NCBI GenBank assembly: GCA_041627895.1
Contig: JBFKQC010000023.1
Location: 1-49,036 of the forward strand
Source of the DNA: JBFKQC01 sp041627895
GTDB lineage: Bacteria > Pseudomonadota > Alphaproteobacteria > Rhodobacterales > Rhodobacteraceae
Direction of reading: 5' to 3'
Length of the DNA stretch: 49,036 bases
Within the stretch, counting starts at the first letter, position 1. Every line of letters starts with the position of its first letter. Position numbers and translations under genes: made by a program. Below are positions 1 to 9,759 of the stretch, piece after piece. A model generated the notes under the pieces. The model ran no database searches, had not been told where the DNA came from, and saw nothing but the letters and a program-made list of their open reading frames with translations.

Positions 1-72
<72 letters not shown>

Positions 73-103
73 CGGATTTCGCAAGGAGAAATTCGAAACC
101 AAG

Positions 104-1186
104 TCAGGTGCCCGACTTGATCTTGGTCCAGAGCCGCGTGACCACGCGCTGCACGTTGGCGGGATAGGGCGTGGTGGTGAACAGGTTGTCCAGCGTCGCC
201 GCATCCGGATAGATCGCCGGGTCGCCGATCACGTCCTCTTCCAGCATCGGCTGCGAGGCCAGGTTGCCGTTGGCGTAATAGACGTAGTTCGACGCATCCG
301 CCATGTTCTGCGCGTCCATGATGAAGTTCAGGAACACGTGCGCGCCCGCCGGGTTCGGCGCGTCGACCGGAATCGCCATCTGGTCGAACCACATCTGCGC
401 GCCCTCCTTCGGCGCGTGATAGGCGATCTCGATGCCGCTGTCGGCCTCGGCGGCGCGGTCGCGCGCCTGCAGCACGTCGCCCGACCAGCCGACCGCAACG
501 CAGATCTCGCCGTTGGCCAGCGCGTTGATGTATTCCGACGAGTGGAATTTCTGGATGTGCGGCCTGATCGGCGCGAACACGCCTTCGGCCTTGGCGATCA
601 CGTCGGGGTCGTGGCTGTCGGGATCCTCGCCGATATAGTTCAGCGCCGCCGGGATCATCTCGGCCGGCGCGTCGAGGAAGTGCACGCCGCACTGGCTGAG
701 CTTTTCCATGTTCGCCGGATCGAAGACCAGCGACCAGCTGTCGACCGGCGCGTCCTCGCCCAGCACCTCCTGCACGCGGCCGACGTTCACGCCGATGCCG
801 GTGGTGCCCCACATGTAGTTGATCGAATACTCGTTGCCCGGGTCGTACTGCGCGGTGCGTTTCGACACCACGTCCCACATGTTGCCGAGGTTGGTCAGCT
901 TCGACTTGTCGAGCGGCTGGAACGCGCCGGCGGTGATTTGGCGCTGCAGGAAGGTGCCCGAGGGCACCACGACGTCATAGCCCGAGCCGCCGGCCAGCAT
1001 CTTGGTTTCCAGCACCTCGTTCGAATCGAACACGTCATAGACCAGGTCCAGCCCGGTCTCGGCCTCGAATTTTTCCAGCAGCGCCTCGTCGATATAGTCC
1101 GACCAGTTGTAGACGCGGACCTCTTCGGCCAGCGCACCGCTGGCGGCGAGCGCGGCGGCGGCGACGGTTGTGGCGGTGATCTTCAT
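104..1186 (-). CDS. Polyamine-type ABC transporter periplasmic binding protein (PotF/PotD family)
   Basis: A 360-residue solute-binding protein that would capture a polyamine such as putrescine or spermidine in the periplasm and deliver it to an ABC permease. An N-terminal signal peptide is visible, with probable cleavage after ALA at residue 20. The mature protein starts EEVRVYNWSDYIDE, the classic opening of the PotD/PotF family, and the length is normal. I chose the ATG at 1186 because GGGAGGAA lies just upstream and the signal peptide starts there; the frame stays open further upstream but that part is not protein-like. The gene diverges from a GntR regulator, with two operator-like dyads between them. 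Permease and ATPase genes would be expected downstream but lie beyond the contig edge. Substrate is inferred from family and from the neighbouring aminotransferase. Confidence 0.88.
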   Translation of the reverse strand: MKITATTVAAAALAASGALAEEVRVYNWSDYIDEALLEKFEAETGLDLVYDVFDSNEVLETKMLAGGSGYDVVVPSGTFLQRQITAGAFQPLDKSKLTNLGNMWDVVSKRTAQYDPGNEYSINYMWGTTGIGVNVGRVQEVLGEDAPVDSWSLVFDPANMEKLSQCGVHFLDAPAEMIPAALNYIGEDPDSHDPDVIAKAEGVFAPIRPHIQKFHSSEYINALANGEICVAVGWSGDVLQARDRAAEADSGIEIAYHAPKEGAQMWFDQMAIPVDAPNPAGAHVFLNFIMDAQNMADASNYVYYANGNLASQPMLEEDVIGDPAIYPDAATLDNLFTTTPYPANVQRVVTRLWTKIKSGT

Positions 1187-1243
1187 GCGCTGTTCCTCCC
1201 AGTACGCATTCGGCCGGGGACACAGGCCCCCGCCTTCCGGCGC

Positions 1244-1257
1244 ATTTGATCCAAGTT
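1244..1257. promoter_or_regulatory. Operator-like TTTGATC site 1 (GntR candidate)
   Basis: ATTTGATCCAAGTT is an imperfect dyad centred on GATC in the gap between the binding-protein gene and gntR, about 58 bp upstream of the binding-protein start. It shares the TTTGATC core with two other sites at this locus. FadR-type GntR proteins typically bind short dyads of this size. Assignment to this regulator is inference. Confidence 0.45.
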
Positions 1258-1283
1258 TTGTCCGCCGTGCAATATGGCATTGC

Positions 1284-1307
1284 CCGGAAATTTGATCTAA
1301 TTTCGGG
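1284..1307. promoter_or_regulatory. Operator-like TTTGATC site 2 (GntR candidate)
   Basis: A dyad centred on GATC, with core AAATTTGATCTAATTT at 1288-1303 carrying one mismatch. It is flanked by CCCG on the left and CGGG on the right, so the symmetry extends over about 24 bp with one extra base in the left arm. It lies 25 bp upstream of the gntR start, a position suited to autoregulation. Confidence 0.55.
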
Positions 1308-1332
1308 AAAACGCACCGTGGAGGGTCGCCAG

Positions 1333-1992
1333 ATGGGCCCGAGCCCGCCGAAAACGCCCGCGCATCAGCGGGTCTACGAGGAGTTGCGCGAGATGATTCT
1401 GTTCGGCGATCTGGCGCCCGGGCAGCCGGTGACGATACTGGGGCTGATCGACCGGCTCGGCGCCGGCATGACCCCGGTGCGCGAGGCGCTGCGTCGGCTG
1501 ACCGCCGAGGGCGCGCTGGACCTGCAGGGCAACCGCAGGGTGGTGGTGCCGGAACTGGACCGCGCGACGCTGGACGAGCTGTCGTTCGCGCGCCTCGCGC
1601 TCGAGCCGCGGCTGGCCGCGATCGCCGTCGCACACCTGTCTGACCGCGATATCGAGGCGCTGGCCGATACCGACCGGGCGCTGAACGAGGCGATTTCCCG
1701 CGGCGACGTGGCGGGCTATCTGCGCGGCAACCACGACTTCCACATGGGGCTTTACCGGGCCGCGCGGGCGCCCTTGCTGATGGCGCTGGTGGGCATGCTC
1801 TGGCTTCGGGTGGGACCGTCGCTCAGGGTGGTCTGCGGCCGCATCGGCACGCTGCAGCTGGTCGACCGGCACGAGCAGGCGCTGCTTGCGATGCGTGGCC
1901 GCGACGGCGCGGCGCTGGCGCGTGCCGTGGCCGACGACATCCGCCAGGGCATCGACGTGATCGGCGCGGCGCTGGACGGGCGGCAGATTTGA
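1333..1992 (+). CDS. FadR-type GntR family transcriptional regulator (FCD domain)
   Basis: A 219-residue regulator. The N-terminal winged helix (roughly residues 12-75) contains the typical GntR segment with GMTPVREALRRL as recognition helix. The C-terminal all-helical FCD ligand-binding domain (roughly 80-210) keeps the Asp/His residues that bind metal in many family members (NHDFHMGLY and DRHEQAL). I chose the ATG at 1333, preceded by GGAGGG; the frame is open to 1246 but the extra residues do not resemble the family. It sits between a divergent polyamine-type binding protein and a co-directional aminotransferase, and TTTGATC dyads flank it on both sides, one overlapping its own stop codon. 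It probably controls both arms in response to a polyamine or a catabolite. The ligand is unknown. Confidence 0.85.
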   Translation: MGPSPPKTPAHQRVYEELREMILFGDLAPGQPVTILGLIDRLGAGMTPVREALRRLTAEGALDLQGNRRVVVPELDRATLDELSFARLALEPRLAAIAVAHLSDRDIEALADTDRALNEAISRGDVAGYLRGNHDFHMGLYRAARAPLLMALVGMLWLRVGPSLRVVCGRIGTLQLVDRHEQALLAMRGRDGAALARAVADDIRQGIDVIGAALDGRQI

Positions 1993-1998
1993 TCAAAT
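1987..1998. promoter_or_regulatory. Perfect palindrome ATTTGATCAAAT (GntR operator candidate)
   Basis: A perfect 12-bp palindrome that includes the gntR stop codon (TGA at 1990-1992) and lies about 70 bp upstream of the aminotransferase ATG. It is the most symmetric of three TTTGATC sites at this locus, which suggests the aminotransferase has its own regulated promoter. Confidence 0.55.
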
Positions 1999-2067
1999 AC
2001 CATTGACGGGCGCCGCGCGCCGCCTATGCTGGCGCCAGCCATGGTCCGCGACCCGAGGAGCCCGCCG

Positions 2068-3465
2068 ATGACCGCGATCACCAACCACATGCCCACCGCC
2101 GAATTGCAGGCGCTCGATGCGGCGCACCACATGCACCCGTTCACCGCCGGCGGAGACCTGGCGGACAAGGGTGTGCGGGTGATCACCCGAGCCGAAGGCG
2201 TGTGGCTGACCGACAGCGACGGCAACCGGATGCTGGACGGGATGGCGGGGCTCTGGTGCGTGAATCTCGGCTACGGGCGCCGCGAACTGGCGGACGTGGC
2301 CTACAGGCAGATGCGCGAGCTTGCCTTCTACAACACCTTCTTCCAGACCAGCCACGTCCCCGCCATCGCGCTGGCGGCGCGGATCGCCGAACTGGCGCCG
2401 GGCGATCTGAACCACGTCTTCTTCGCCTCGTCCGGGTCCGAGGCGAACGACACCAACATCCGCATGGTGCGGCATTACTGGGCGGCGCGGGGCAAGCCGT
2501 CGAAACGCGTCATCATCAGCCGCCGGAACGCCTATCACGGCTCGACGGTCGGCTCGGCCTCGCTTGGCGGCATGGCGGCGATGCATGCCCAGGGCGGGCT
2601 GCCGATCCCGGACGTGGCGCATATCGGCCAGCCCTACTGGTGGGGCGAGGGCGGCGAGCGCAGCCCCGAGGAATTCGGCCGGTCCCGCGCCCGCGAACTG
2701 GAGGCCAAGATCGCCGAGTTGGGCGAGGACAACGTCGCCGCCTTCATCGCCGAGCCGGTGCAGGGCGCCGGCGGCGTGATCATCCCGCCCGAAAGCTACT
2801 GGCCAGAGATCCAGCGGATCTGCGACGCGCACGAGATCCTGCTGATCGCCGACGAGGTGATTTGCGGATTCGGGCGCACCGGCCACTGGTTCGGCAGCCA
2901 GGCGATGCAGATTCGCCCGGACATCATGACCATCGCCAAGGGTCTGACGTCGGGCTACCAGCCGCTGGGCGGCTCGATCGTCTCGGACGAGGTGGCGCGC
3001 GTGATCGGCGAGGCCGGCGAGTTCGTTCACGGCTATACCTATTCCGGCCATCCCGTGGCCTGCGCGGTGGCGCTGGAAAACCTGCGCATCATCGACGACG
3101 AGGGCATCCTGAGCCATGTCCGCGATGTCGCCGGGCCGCACCTGGCAAAGCGGTGGGGGGCGCTCGCCGAGCACCCGATGGTGGCCGATGCCCGCAGCCT
3201 CGGCCTGGTGGCGGGGCTGGCGCTGACCCCGGACAAGGCGGCGCGCGCCGCCTTCGCCGCCGAGGCCGGCACGGTCGGGCTGATCTGCCGCGAGACCTGT
3301 TTCCGCAACGGGCTGGTGATGCGCCACGTGGGCGACCGGATGATCATCTCGCCGCCCCTGGTGATCACGACCGACGAGATCGACACACTGGCCGACCGCG
3401 CCTGGGAGGCGATCGACCAGACCTATGCCCGGGTCAGGGCCGAAGGGCTCTGGAACGCCGCCTGA
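2068..3465 (+). CDS. Class III PLP-dependent aminotransferase (putrescine/omega-amino acid:pyruvate type)
   Basis: A 465-residue fold-type I aminotransferase that moves an omega-amino group, probably from a diamine or omega-amino acid, to pyruvate or another keto acid. The cofactor lysine is K291 in MTIAKGLTSGYQPLGG, the ring-binding Asp is D262 in IADEVICGFGRTG, and the SSGSEAND phosphate-binding loop is at about 121-128. The start and the GMAGLWCVNLGYGR segment resemble the SpuC/putrescine-pyruvate aminotransferase group. I chose the ATG at 2068 because GAGGAG sits 7 bp upstream; an ATG at 2026 in the same frame lacks that support. It follows gntR by 75 bp with a palindrome between. The exact amine donor cannot be read from sequence. 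Confidence 0.85.
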   Translation: MTAITNHMPTAELQALDAAHHMHPFTAGGDLADKGVRVITRAEGVWLTDSDGNRMLDGMAGLWCVNLGYGRRELADVAYRQMRELAFYNTFFQTSHVPAIALAARIAELAPGDLNHVFFASSGSEANDTNIRMVRHYWAARGKPSKRVIISRRNAYHGSTVGSASLGGMAAMHAQGGLPIPDVAHIGQPYWWGEGGERSPEEFGRSRARELEAKIAELGEDNVAAFIAEPVQGAGGVIIPPESYWPEIQRICDAHEILLIADEVICGFGRTGHWFGSQAMQIRPDIMTIAKGLTSGYQPLGGSIVSDEVARVIGEAGEFVHGYTYSGHPVACAVALENLRIIDDEGILSHVRDVAGPHLAKRWGALAEHPMVADARSLGLVAGLALTPDKAARAAFAAEAGTVGLICRETCFRNGLVMRHVGDRMIISPPLVITTDEIDTLADRAWEAIDQTYARVRAEGLWNAA

Positions 3466-3558
3466 GGCGCGGCTGTGTTAACCCGGTCTTGAGGCGGGCA
3501 CGCTAGGACGGGGCAGGGGCCGGGCAGGCCGGCCCTGTCACGGCCGGGGGGCTCGCCG

Positions 3559-4074
3559 ATGCGCACAATCCTGATCTGTCTCGCGGTGATCGCGGTGCTG
3601 GACCGGATCGAGGCCGGCGATTGGCGGCTGCCCGATCCGCTCGGCCGCGCGGTCGCAGAATCGGGCGCGGCACCGCCCGGGGCGCCGTCGCTCGATGCCG
3701 GCCCGGCGCTGCGGGCGATGCAGCATCTGCGCCGCCCCGGGGCAGAGGCGGTCGTGGTGATGCCCGACCTGCCGCTCGACCTGGCGACCGGCGCCCCCGA
3801 TGAGCCGCCGGATTACATCCAGGGCGCCCCGCTCGACTTTGCCGAGGCGGCGTTTCTCGCCGCGCCGGTGCACGCCGACCTGCGCGTCACGGCCGAATTC
3901 CTGCACCTGCGCGCCGGACCCGCCGGCACCTATGACGTGCTGGCCACGCTGCGCCGCGGCCACATGGTGCAGCCGATTGGCCCGCCGCGCGGCGCCTGGA
4001 CGCCGGTCTGGTACCGCGAGACCGGCGCCAAGGGCTGGGTCTTCACGCGGTACCTGCGGGCGCGGGGCGCCTGA
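3559..4074 (+). CDS. Secreted or membrane-tethered SH3-domain protein
   Basis: A 171-residue protein with a short hydrophobic N-terminus (MRTILICLAVIAVL), a Pro/Ala-rich spacer, and a C-terminal bacterial SH3 domain at about residues 110-171 (FLHLRAGPAGTYDVLATLRRG, then GWVFTRYL). Such domains bind cell-wall peptides or act as extracytoplasmic adaptors. The N-terminus could be an uncleaved anchor or a signal peptide. It stands alone, 93 bp after the aminotransferase, and converges on the next gene. A specific role cannot be given. Confidence 0.72.
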   Translation: MRTILICLAVIAVLDRIEAGDWRLPDPLGRAVAESGAAPPGAPSLDAGPALRAMQHLRRPGAEAVVVMPDLPLDLATGAPDEPPDYIQGAPLDFAEAAFLAAPVHADLRVTAEFLHLRAGPAGTYDVLATLRRGHMVQPIGPPRGAWTPVWYRETGAKGWVFTRYLRARGA

Positions 4075-4194
4075 CCGGTCTGCGGGGGCGCGCGCGGATG
4101 ACCCGGCAGCGTGCAGCGGCCCGTTCCCGCCGTGCCGGATCTACCCGCGGCTTCGCGTCATGGCGGCATGCCCGGCCCAAGGCCTGGCGCGCCC

Positions 4195-4225
4195 GCCCGA
4201 AGCGCACGCGGACACCGCTTCGGGC
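4195..4225. terminator. Hairpin in a convergent intergenic region
   Basis: GCCCGAAGCG at 4195-4204 pairs perfectly with CGCTTCGGGC at 4216-4225, giving a 10-bp stem with an 11-base loop. It lies between two convergent genes (SH3 protein and membrane protein), 120 bp after the first stop and 58 bp after the second. There is no clear U-tract, so a bidirectional terminator is a reasonable inference rather than certain. Confidence 0.4.
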
Positions 4226-4282
4226 ACGGGACCGGCACGCCGGTTGCCGGGGCCGGCCGGGACACGGCGGCCCCTGCTGCCG

Positions 4283-5140
4283 CTACCTGTCGTTCGGCGG
4301 CACGAAGATGCTCTTCACCGCGTTCACCATCCGCGACAGCGCAATGTGCAAAAGCCCCGCCGAGAATCCGCCCACCAGCGCCAGCAGGGCCGGTCCCGCG
4401 GGGCTGGTCTCGGCGCCGGGCGCCGTGGTCTGGAAAATCTCGGTCAGCGCCAGCCCGGCGACGATGCCGAGGCCCACCTTCATCCAGTGCAGGCTTTCGG
4501 CACGGGGGTTGAAGCGCTCGGTCCTCAATTCGTCCCAGACGTCGAACAACGCGCCGAAGCTGGCGCCAAGCCCGGCCGCCGCCACCAGGAACAAGAGCTT
4601 GATTCCAAGCGCGGCGCCGGATTGCTCGTAGATGCTGAGCTGCAGCGTCTCGATATTGATCATCGGGCTCAGCGACACCCCGAAGAACAGCGCCAGGAAG
4701 AACAGGTTGGCCAGCGTCAACTGGCGCACGATGGGGTTCGGGCCGAGGAACCGGAACAGCCCGCGCGCCGACGTGCTGTCGCCCTTGGCCGCAAGCGCGC
4801 CGGGCGTGGCGGGCGCAACCTTGAGCTTCAGTTCATGATGCGCGGTCAGGAGATCGTCGAGCGGCGGCGCCTCGCCCCGGTCCAGCGCCGCCAGCGCCCC
4901 GGTCGCGGCCTCGCCCAGCGCCTCGGTGCCGGCGCCGCCGGTCAGGTGGCGGGCCATGGCCAGCAGCTCGACGACGATCTCGGCGCGAAAGCCGGACAGT
5001 TCGGCTTCGACACCGCGCGGCTCGCCGCGGGTGCGCAACGGCCGCACCCGGTCGTCCTCGCCGGGCGCGCGCCCCGCCGTCCGTTCGCCCGAATTCTGTG
5101 CAGCCACCGCCCCGGCCCCCGTTTGATCCGCGACGGCCAA
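4283..5140 (-). CDS. Integral membrane protein of unknown function, four predicted helices
   Basis: A 285-residue protein I do not recognise. The first 135 residues are hydrophilic with helical segments. Four hydrophobic stretches follow at about 141-158, 176-200, 217-237 and 247-268. The start appears to be TTG at 5140, since no ATG lies near the top of the frame; AAAGG lies a few bases upstream, so the start is uncertain. It ends close to a convergent SH3-domain gene. Only 24 bp separate the end of hpaR from its start, so it may be read through from hpaR on the same strand. Nothing links it to aromatic degradation. Confidence 0.65.
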   Translation of the reverse strand: MAVADQTGAGAVAAQNSGERTAGRAPGEDDRVRPLRTRGEPRGVEAELSGFRAEIVVELLAMARHLTGGAGTEALGEAATGALAALDRGEAPPLDDLLTAHHELKLKVAPATPGALAAKGDSTSARGLFRFLGPNPIVRQLTLANLFFLALFFGVSLSPMINIETLQLSIYEQSGAALGIKLLFLVAAAGLGASFGALFDVWDELRTERFNPRAESLHWMKVGLGIVAGLALTEIFQTTAPGAETSPAGPALLALVGGFSAGLLHIALSRMVNAVKSIFVPPNDR

Positions 5141-5164
5141 GCCTTTGCCGGATAGGCGCGAATG

Positions 5165-5662
5165 TCAATCTTCGGTTGTGCCTTGCCCGGGCTCTCGCGC
5201 GGCGACGACTTCGGTCTCGGTCAGGTCGTTCAGCAGATCGAGCAGCGTCTCGAGCCGCTCCTTGCCAAAGGCGGCCTCGATCTCGGCGAAGATGCGATTG
5301 CTTTCCGGCGCGTTGGCCTCGATCAGCGCGCGGCCCGCGGCGGTGATCTCGACCAGCGCGCGGCGGCGGTCGGTCGGATGCCGACGGCGCGAGCAGAACC
5401 GTTTCTTTTCAAGGATTTGAAGGATGCGCGTCAGGCTCGGCATCAGCAGGCAGGCCTCGCCGGCGATCTGCGTGGCGTCGACGGGGCCGCGCTCGGCCAG
5501 CACCCGCAGGACGCGCCATTGCTGTTCGGTGACGCCGGCATTGGCCAGCATTCCCCGGATCGGGCCCATCACCCGCTCGCGTGCCCGCAATAGTGCGATA
5601 GGTAGCGAGCGCGAGGTATTGCGAAGGCGTGGGCCGGTATCGCCTTGCGACGGCTCGTCCAT
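5165..5662 (-). CDS. hpaR: HpaR: MarR-family repressor of homoprotocatechuate degradation
   Basis: A 165-residue MarR-type winged-helix dimer. The N-terminal LRNTSRSLPIALLRARE segment is characteristic of HpaR, and the winged helix spans about residues 45-110 with wing residues RRRHPTDRRRALV. HpaR represses the meta-cleavage genes until an aromatic inducer (4-hydroxyphenylacetate or homoprotocatechuate type) binds. The gene is divergent from hpaF-hpaE across 96 bp containing a 20-bp dyad, the obvious binding site, which would also allow autoregulation. The ATG at 5662 has only a weak ribosome binding site. Confidence 0.88.
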   Translation of the reverse strand: MDEPSQGDTGPRLRNTSRSLPIALLRARERVMGPIRGMLANAGVTEQQWRVLRVLAERGPVDATQIAGEACLLMPSLTRILQILEKKRFCSRRRHPTDRRRALVEITAAGRALIEANAPESNRIFAEIEAAFGKERLETLLDLLNDLTETEVVAAREPGQGTTED

Positions 5663-5723
5663 ATAATGAGTATTGCCGATCCACGGTGAGCGAACAAGGA
5701 CCGGCCTTGACGAGCGCAGAAAA

Positions 5724-5743
5724 ATAATTAACTAGTTAACTAT
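5724..5743. promoter_or_regulatory. HpaR operator candidate
   Basis: ATAATTAACTAGTTAACTAT is a 20-bp dyad with a single mismatch between arms and a perfect 12-bp core TTAACTAGTTAA. It is AT-rich in a GC-rich background, lies 15 bp upstream of the hpaF start and 61 bp upstream of hpaR. The size and AT-rich symmetry fit MarR-family operators; binding by the adjacent HpaR is inferred from position. Confidence 0.75.
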
Positions 5744-5758
5744 AAGAGTCTGCCCACA

Positions 5759-6149
5759 ATGCCGCACGTCGCCATCGACTATTCCCCCAATCTCGAGGCA
5801 GAGGCCGACATCGCCGGGCTTTGCGAGGTGCTGCGCGCCCGGGCCGCGGCGCTGGACATCTTCCCCGAGGCGGGCGTGCGGGTGCGCGCCTTCGCCGCCA
5901 CCCATTGCGCCATCGCCGACGGGGACGCGGAAAACGGCTATGTCGACATTTCCGTGCGGCTGCGCGAGGGCCGGGCGCAGGCCGCGAAAGAGGCCGCAAC
6001 CGCGGCGCTTTTCGAGGCTGCGAAGGCGCATCTGGCGGGGCTGATCGCGCGCCGCCCCGTCATGCTGTCGCTGGAGATGCGCGACATCGACGCCGCGCTC
6101 AGCCCCAAGCTCAACACCGTCCGCGACCGGATCGAGAGGAAACGCGCCG

Positions 6150-6157
<8 letters not shown>
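5759..6157 (+). CDS. hpaF: 5-carboxymethyl-2-hydroxymuconate delta-isomerase
   Basis: A 132-residue enzyme of the CHMI family, structurally related to 4-oxalocrotonate tautomerase. It isomerises 5-carboxymethyl-2-hydroxymuconate to the 2-oxo form that HpaG then decarboxylates. The proline directly after the initiator Met (MPHVAIDYS) is the catalytic base once Met is removed, and the length matches HpcD/HpaF. It is the first gene after the operator and overlaps hpaE by 8 bp, implying translational coupling. Confidence 0.88.
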
Positions 6158-7667
<1,510 letters not shown>

Positions 7668-7885
7668 GCCGCACGGTCGCGCCGCCGCCCGGCTTTCCCC
7701 CTCCCTACCGCCCTTCATCCTGGGACGATTCGGATAAGGTTTCGCTAACCCCGCCGCGCCGGGCCGGTGCCGTGTGCCGCTCCGGCGCGCCGGCAGGTCC
7801 CATCGCGCCCTGCGCCCGATCCGGTGCCTGACAAGCCGGATATCCCGGTCAGGCAGGGATGTCAGACAAAAGAAAGGACGACGCC

Positions 7886-8866
7886 ATGCCCGTTCCCGCC
7901 CCGGTGCTTTACCCGCCCTTCAACATCGTGCGGCTGTCCCATGTCGAATACCGCGTCACCGACCTGGCGGCGTCGCGCGCCTTCTATGTCGACCTGCTGG
8001 GCCTGCAGGTGACGCACGAGGAACCCGGCGCGATCCATCTGCGCGCGATGGAGGAACGCGGGCACCATTGCATCGCGCTGGTGCAGGCCGACGCGGCCGA
8101 GGTCGGCGTTCTCGGCTTCAAGCTTTACGACGAGCCCGACCTGGACAAGGCGGCGGAGTGGTTCACGGACCAGGGCCTGCCGGTCGAATGGGTCGAGCGG
8201 CGTTTCATGGGGCGTGTGCTGCGCACCCGCGATCCCTGGGGCATCCCGCTGGAATTCTACGTCAAGATGGACCGGCTGCCGTGGATCCACCAGCAATATG
8301 CGCTGTACCGGGGCGTCAGGGCGCTGCGGATCGACCATTTCAACATGTTTTCGCCCGACGTCGACGCCGCTTGCGGGTTCTACAACGCGATGGGCTTTCG
8401 CACGACCGAATACACCGAGGACGCCGAGACCGGGAAATGCTGGGCGGTCTGGATGCACCGCAAGGGCGGGGTGCACGATGTGGCCTTTACCAACGGCACC
8501 GGCCCGCGATTGCACCACACCGCGTTCTGGACCGCCAATCCGCTGAACATCATCGACCTGCTGGACATCATGTCGACGACCGGCTGGCTGCACGCGATCG
8601 AGCGCGGGCCGGGACGGCACGGGATTTCCAACGCCTTCTTCCTTTATGTCCGCGACCCCGACCTGAACCGGATCGAGATCTATTGCTCGGACTACCAGAC
8701 GGTCGACCCGGACCTCGAGCCGATCAAGTGGGATCTCAAGGACCCGCAGCGCCAGACGCTGTGGGGCGCGCCGGCGCCGCGGTCGTGGTTCGAGGAGGGC
8801 AGCCTGTTCGCCGGCGCATCGCTTGCCGACCCGGCGCTGAAGGCGCAGCCGATCGTCGCGCCTTGA
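7886..8866 (+). CDS. hpaD: 3,4-dihydroxyphenylacetate 2,3-dioxygenase (extradiol, vicinal oxygen chelate type)
   Basis: A 326-residue ring-cleaving dioxygenase that opens homoprotocatechuate between C2 and C3. Two vicinal-oxygen-chelate modules are visible: SHVEYRVTDLAASRAFY opens the first and RIDHFNMFSPDVDAA the second. Metal ligands are H151, H210 or H211 (LHHTAFW) and E264 (RIEIYCSDY), the 2-His-1-Glu facial triad for Fe or Mn. I prefer the ATG at 7886, with AAAGGA 7 bp upstream, over the in-frame ATG at 7859, whose purine-rich stretch abuts it. It heads a second block with hpaG and hpaH. The 218-bp upstream gap holds no gene that I can see. Confidence 0.9.
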   Translation: MPVPAPVLYPPFNIVRLSHVEYRVTDLAASRAFYVDLLGLQVTHEEPGAIHLRAMEERGHHCIALVQADAAEVGVLGFKLYDEPDLDKAAEWFTDQGLPVEWVERRFMGRVLRTRDPWGIPLEFYVKMDRLPWIHQQYALYRGVRALRIDHFNMFSPDVDAACGFYNAMGFRTTEYTEDAETGKCWAVWMHRKGGVHDVAFTNGTGPRLHHTAFWTANPLNIIDLLDIMSTTGWLHAIERGPGRHGISNAFFLYVRDPDLNRIEIYCSDYQTVDPDLEPIKWDLKDPQRQTLWGAPAPRSWFEEGSLFAGASLADPALKAQPIVAP

Positions 8867-8910
8867 GGGCGGGATTTGCGTATTTTCAACGAGAAGAAGC
8901 AGGGGACGGG

Positions 8911-9759
8911 ATGAGATTTGCGACGGTGCGTGCGGGCGGGGAACGGCTTTACGGCGTGGTGGCGCCGGACGGGTTCGTGGCGCTCTCGCCGGAATTCCCG
9001 GAATGGCCGAGCCTGCGCGAGGTGATCGCGGCGGGCGGGCTGGCGGATCTTGCGCGCGCCGCGGCGGGCCGGGCGGCGACGCATGACGCCTGGACCTACG
9101 AGATCCCGGTGCCCTCGCCGGAAAAGATCATCTGCGTCGGGGTGAATTTTCCCGACCGCAACGCCGAATACCGCGATGGATCGGAAGCGCCTGAAAACAT
9201 GTCGCTTTTTCCACGCTTCGCGCGGTCATTCGTGGGTCACGGTATGGCCCTGACGCGGCCGCCGGAATCGGAGAAGCTCGACTACGAAGGCGAGATCGCC
9301 GTGGTCATCGGCAAGGCCGGGCGGCGCATCGCCGAGGCCGATGCCTATGGCCACATCGCCGCGCTGACGCTGTGCAACGAGGGCACGATCCGCGACTGGG
9401 TGCGGCATGCCAAGTTCAACGTCACGCAGGGCAAGAACTGGGACGGCTCGGGGGCGATGGGGCCCTGGATCGTGCCGTTCGGGGACGCCGCGCAACTGGA
9501 CGACATCCGCCTGACCACGCGGGTCAACGGCGAGCTCCGGCAGGACGACCGCACCGGCCGGATGCTGTTCCCGGTCCGCCGGCAGATCGCCTATATCTCG
9601 ACCTTCACCACGCTGGTGCCCGGCGACATCATCGTTACCGGCACGCCGACCGGCGCGGGGGCGCGGTTCGACCCGCCGCGGTATCTGAAACCCGGCGACG
9701 TAGTCGAGGTCGAGGCCGAGGGGATCGGGGTTCTCAGCAACGGGGTGGCGGACGAATGA
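8911..9759 (+). CDS. hpaG: Fumarylacetoacetate hydrolase family protein, probable 5-oxopent-3-ene-1,2,5-tricarboxylate decarboxylase
   Basis: A 282-residue single-domain FAH-family enzyme. In this pathway the family member removes CO2 from the isomerised ring-cleavage acid to give 2-oxohept-3-ene-1,7-dioate. The FAH core is clear from KIICVGVNF and the metal-binding acidic residues in YEGEIAVVIGK, with TGTPTGAG near the C-terminus. The ATG at 8911 is preceded by AGGGGA. The frame runs open far upstream but that part overlaps hpaD and is not real. Its stop overlaps the hpaH start (ATGA). E. coli HpaG is a fused two-domain protein; this one is a single module, so the gene symbol is by role and context. 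Confidence 0.8.
   Translation: MRFATVRAGGERLYGVVAPDGFVALSPEFPEWPSLREVIAAGGLADLARAAAGRAATHDAWTYEIPVPSPEKIICVGVNFPDRNAEYRDGSEAPENMSLFPRFARSFVGHGMALTRPPESEKLDYEGEIAVVIGKAGRRIAEADAYGHIAALTLCNEGTIRDWVRHAKFNVTQGKNWDGSGAMGPWIVPFGDAAQLDDIRLTTRVNGELRQDDRTGRMLFPVRRQIAYISTFTTLVPGDIIVTGTPTGAGARFDPPRYLKPGDVVEVEAEGIGVLSNGVADE

Noticed and set aside
104..1633. Longer open frame that would extend the binding-protein gene upstream
   Set aside because: The added N-terminal part is Arg/Pro/Ala-rich and overlaps the divergent regulator gene; a signal peptide and a Shine-Dalgarno site mark the real start at 1186.
7774..8910. Upstream extension of the FAH-family gene hpaG in its own frame
   Set aside because: It overlaps hpaD in a different frame and is Arg/Ala/Pro-rich; the ATG at 8911 is preceded by a good ribosome binding site.
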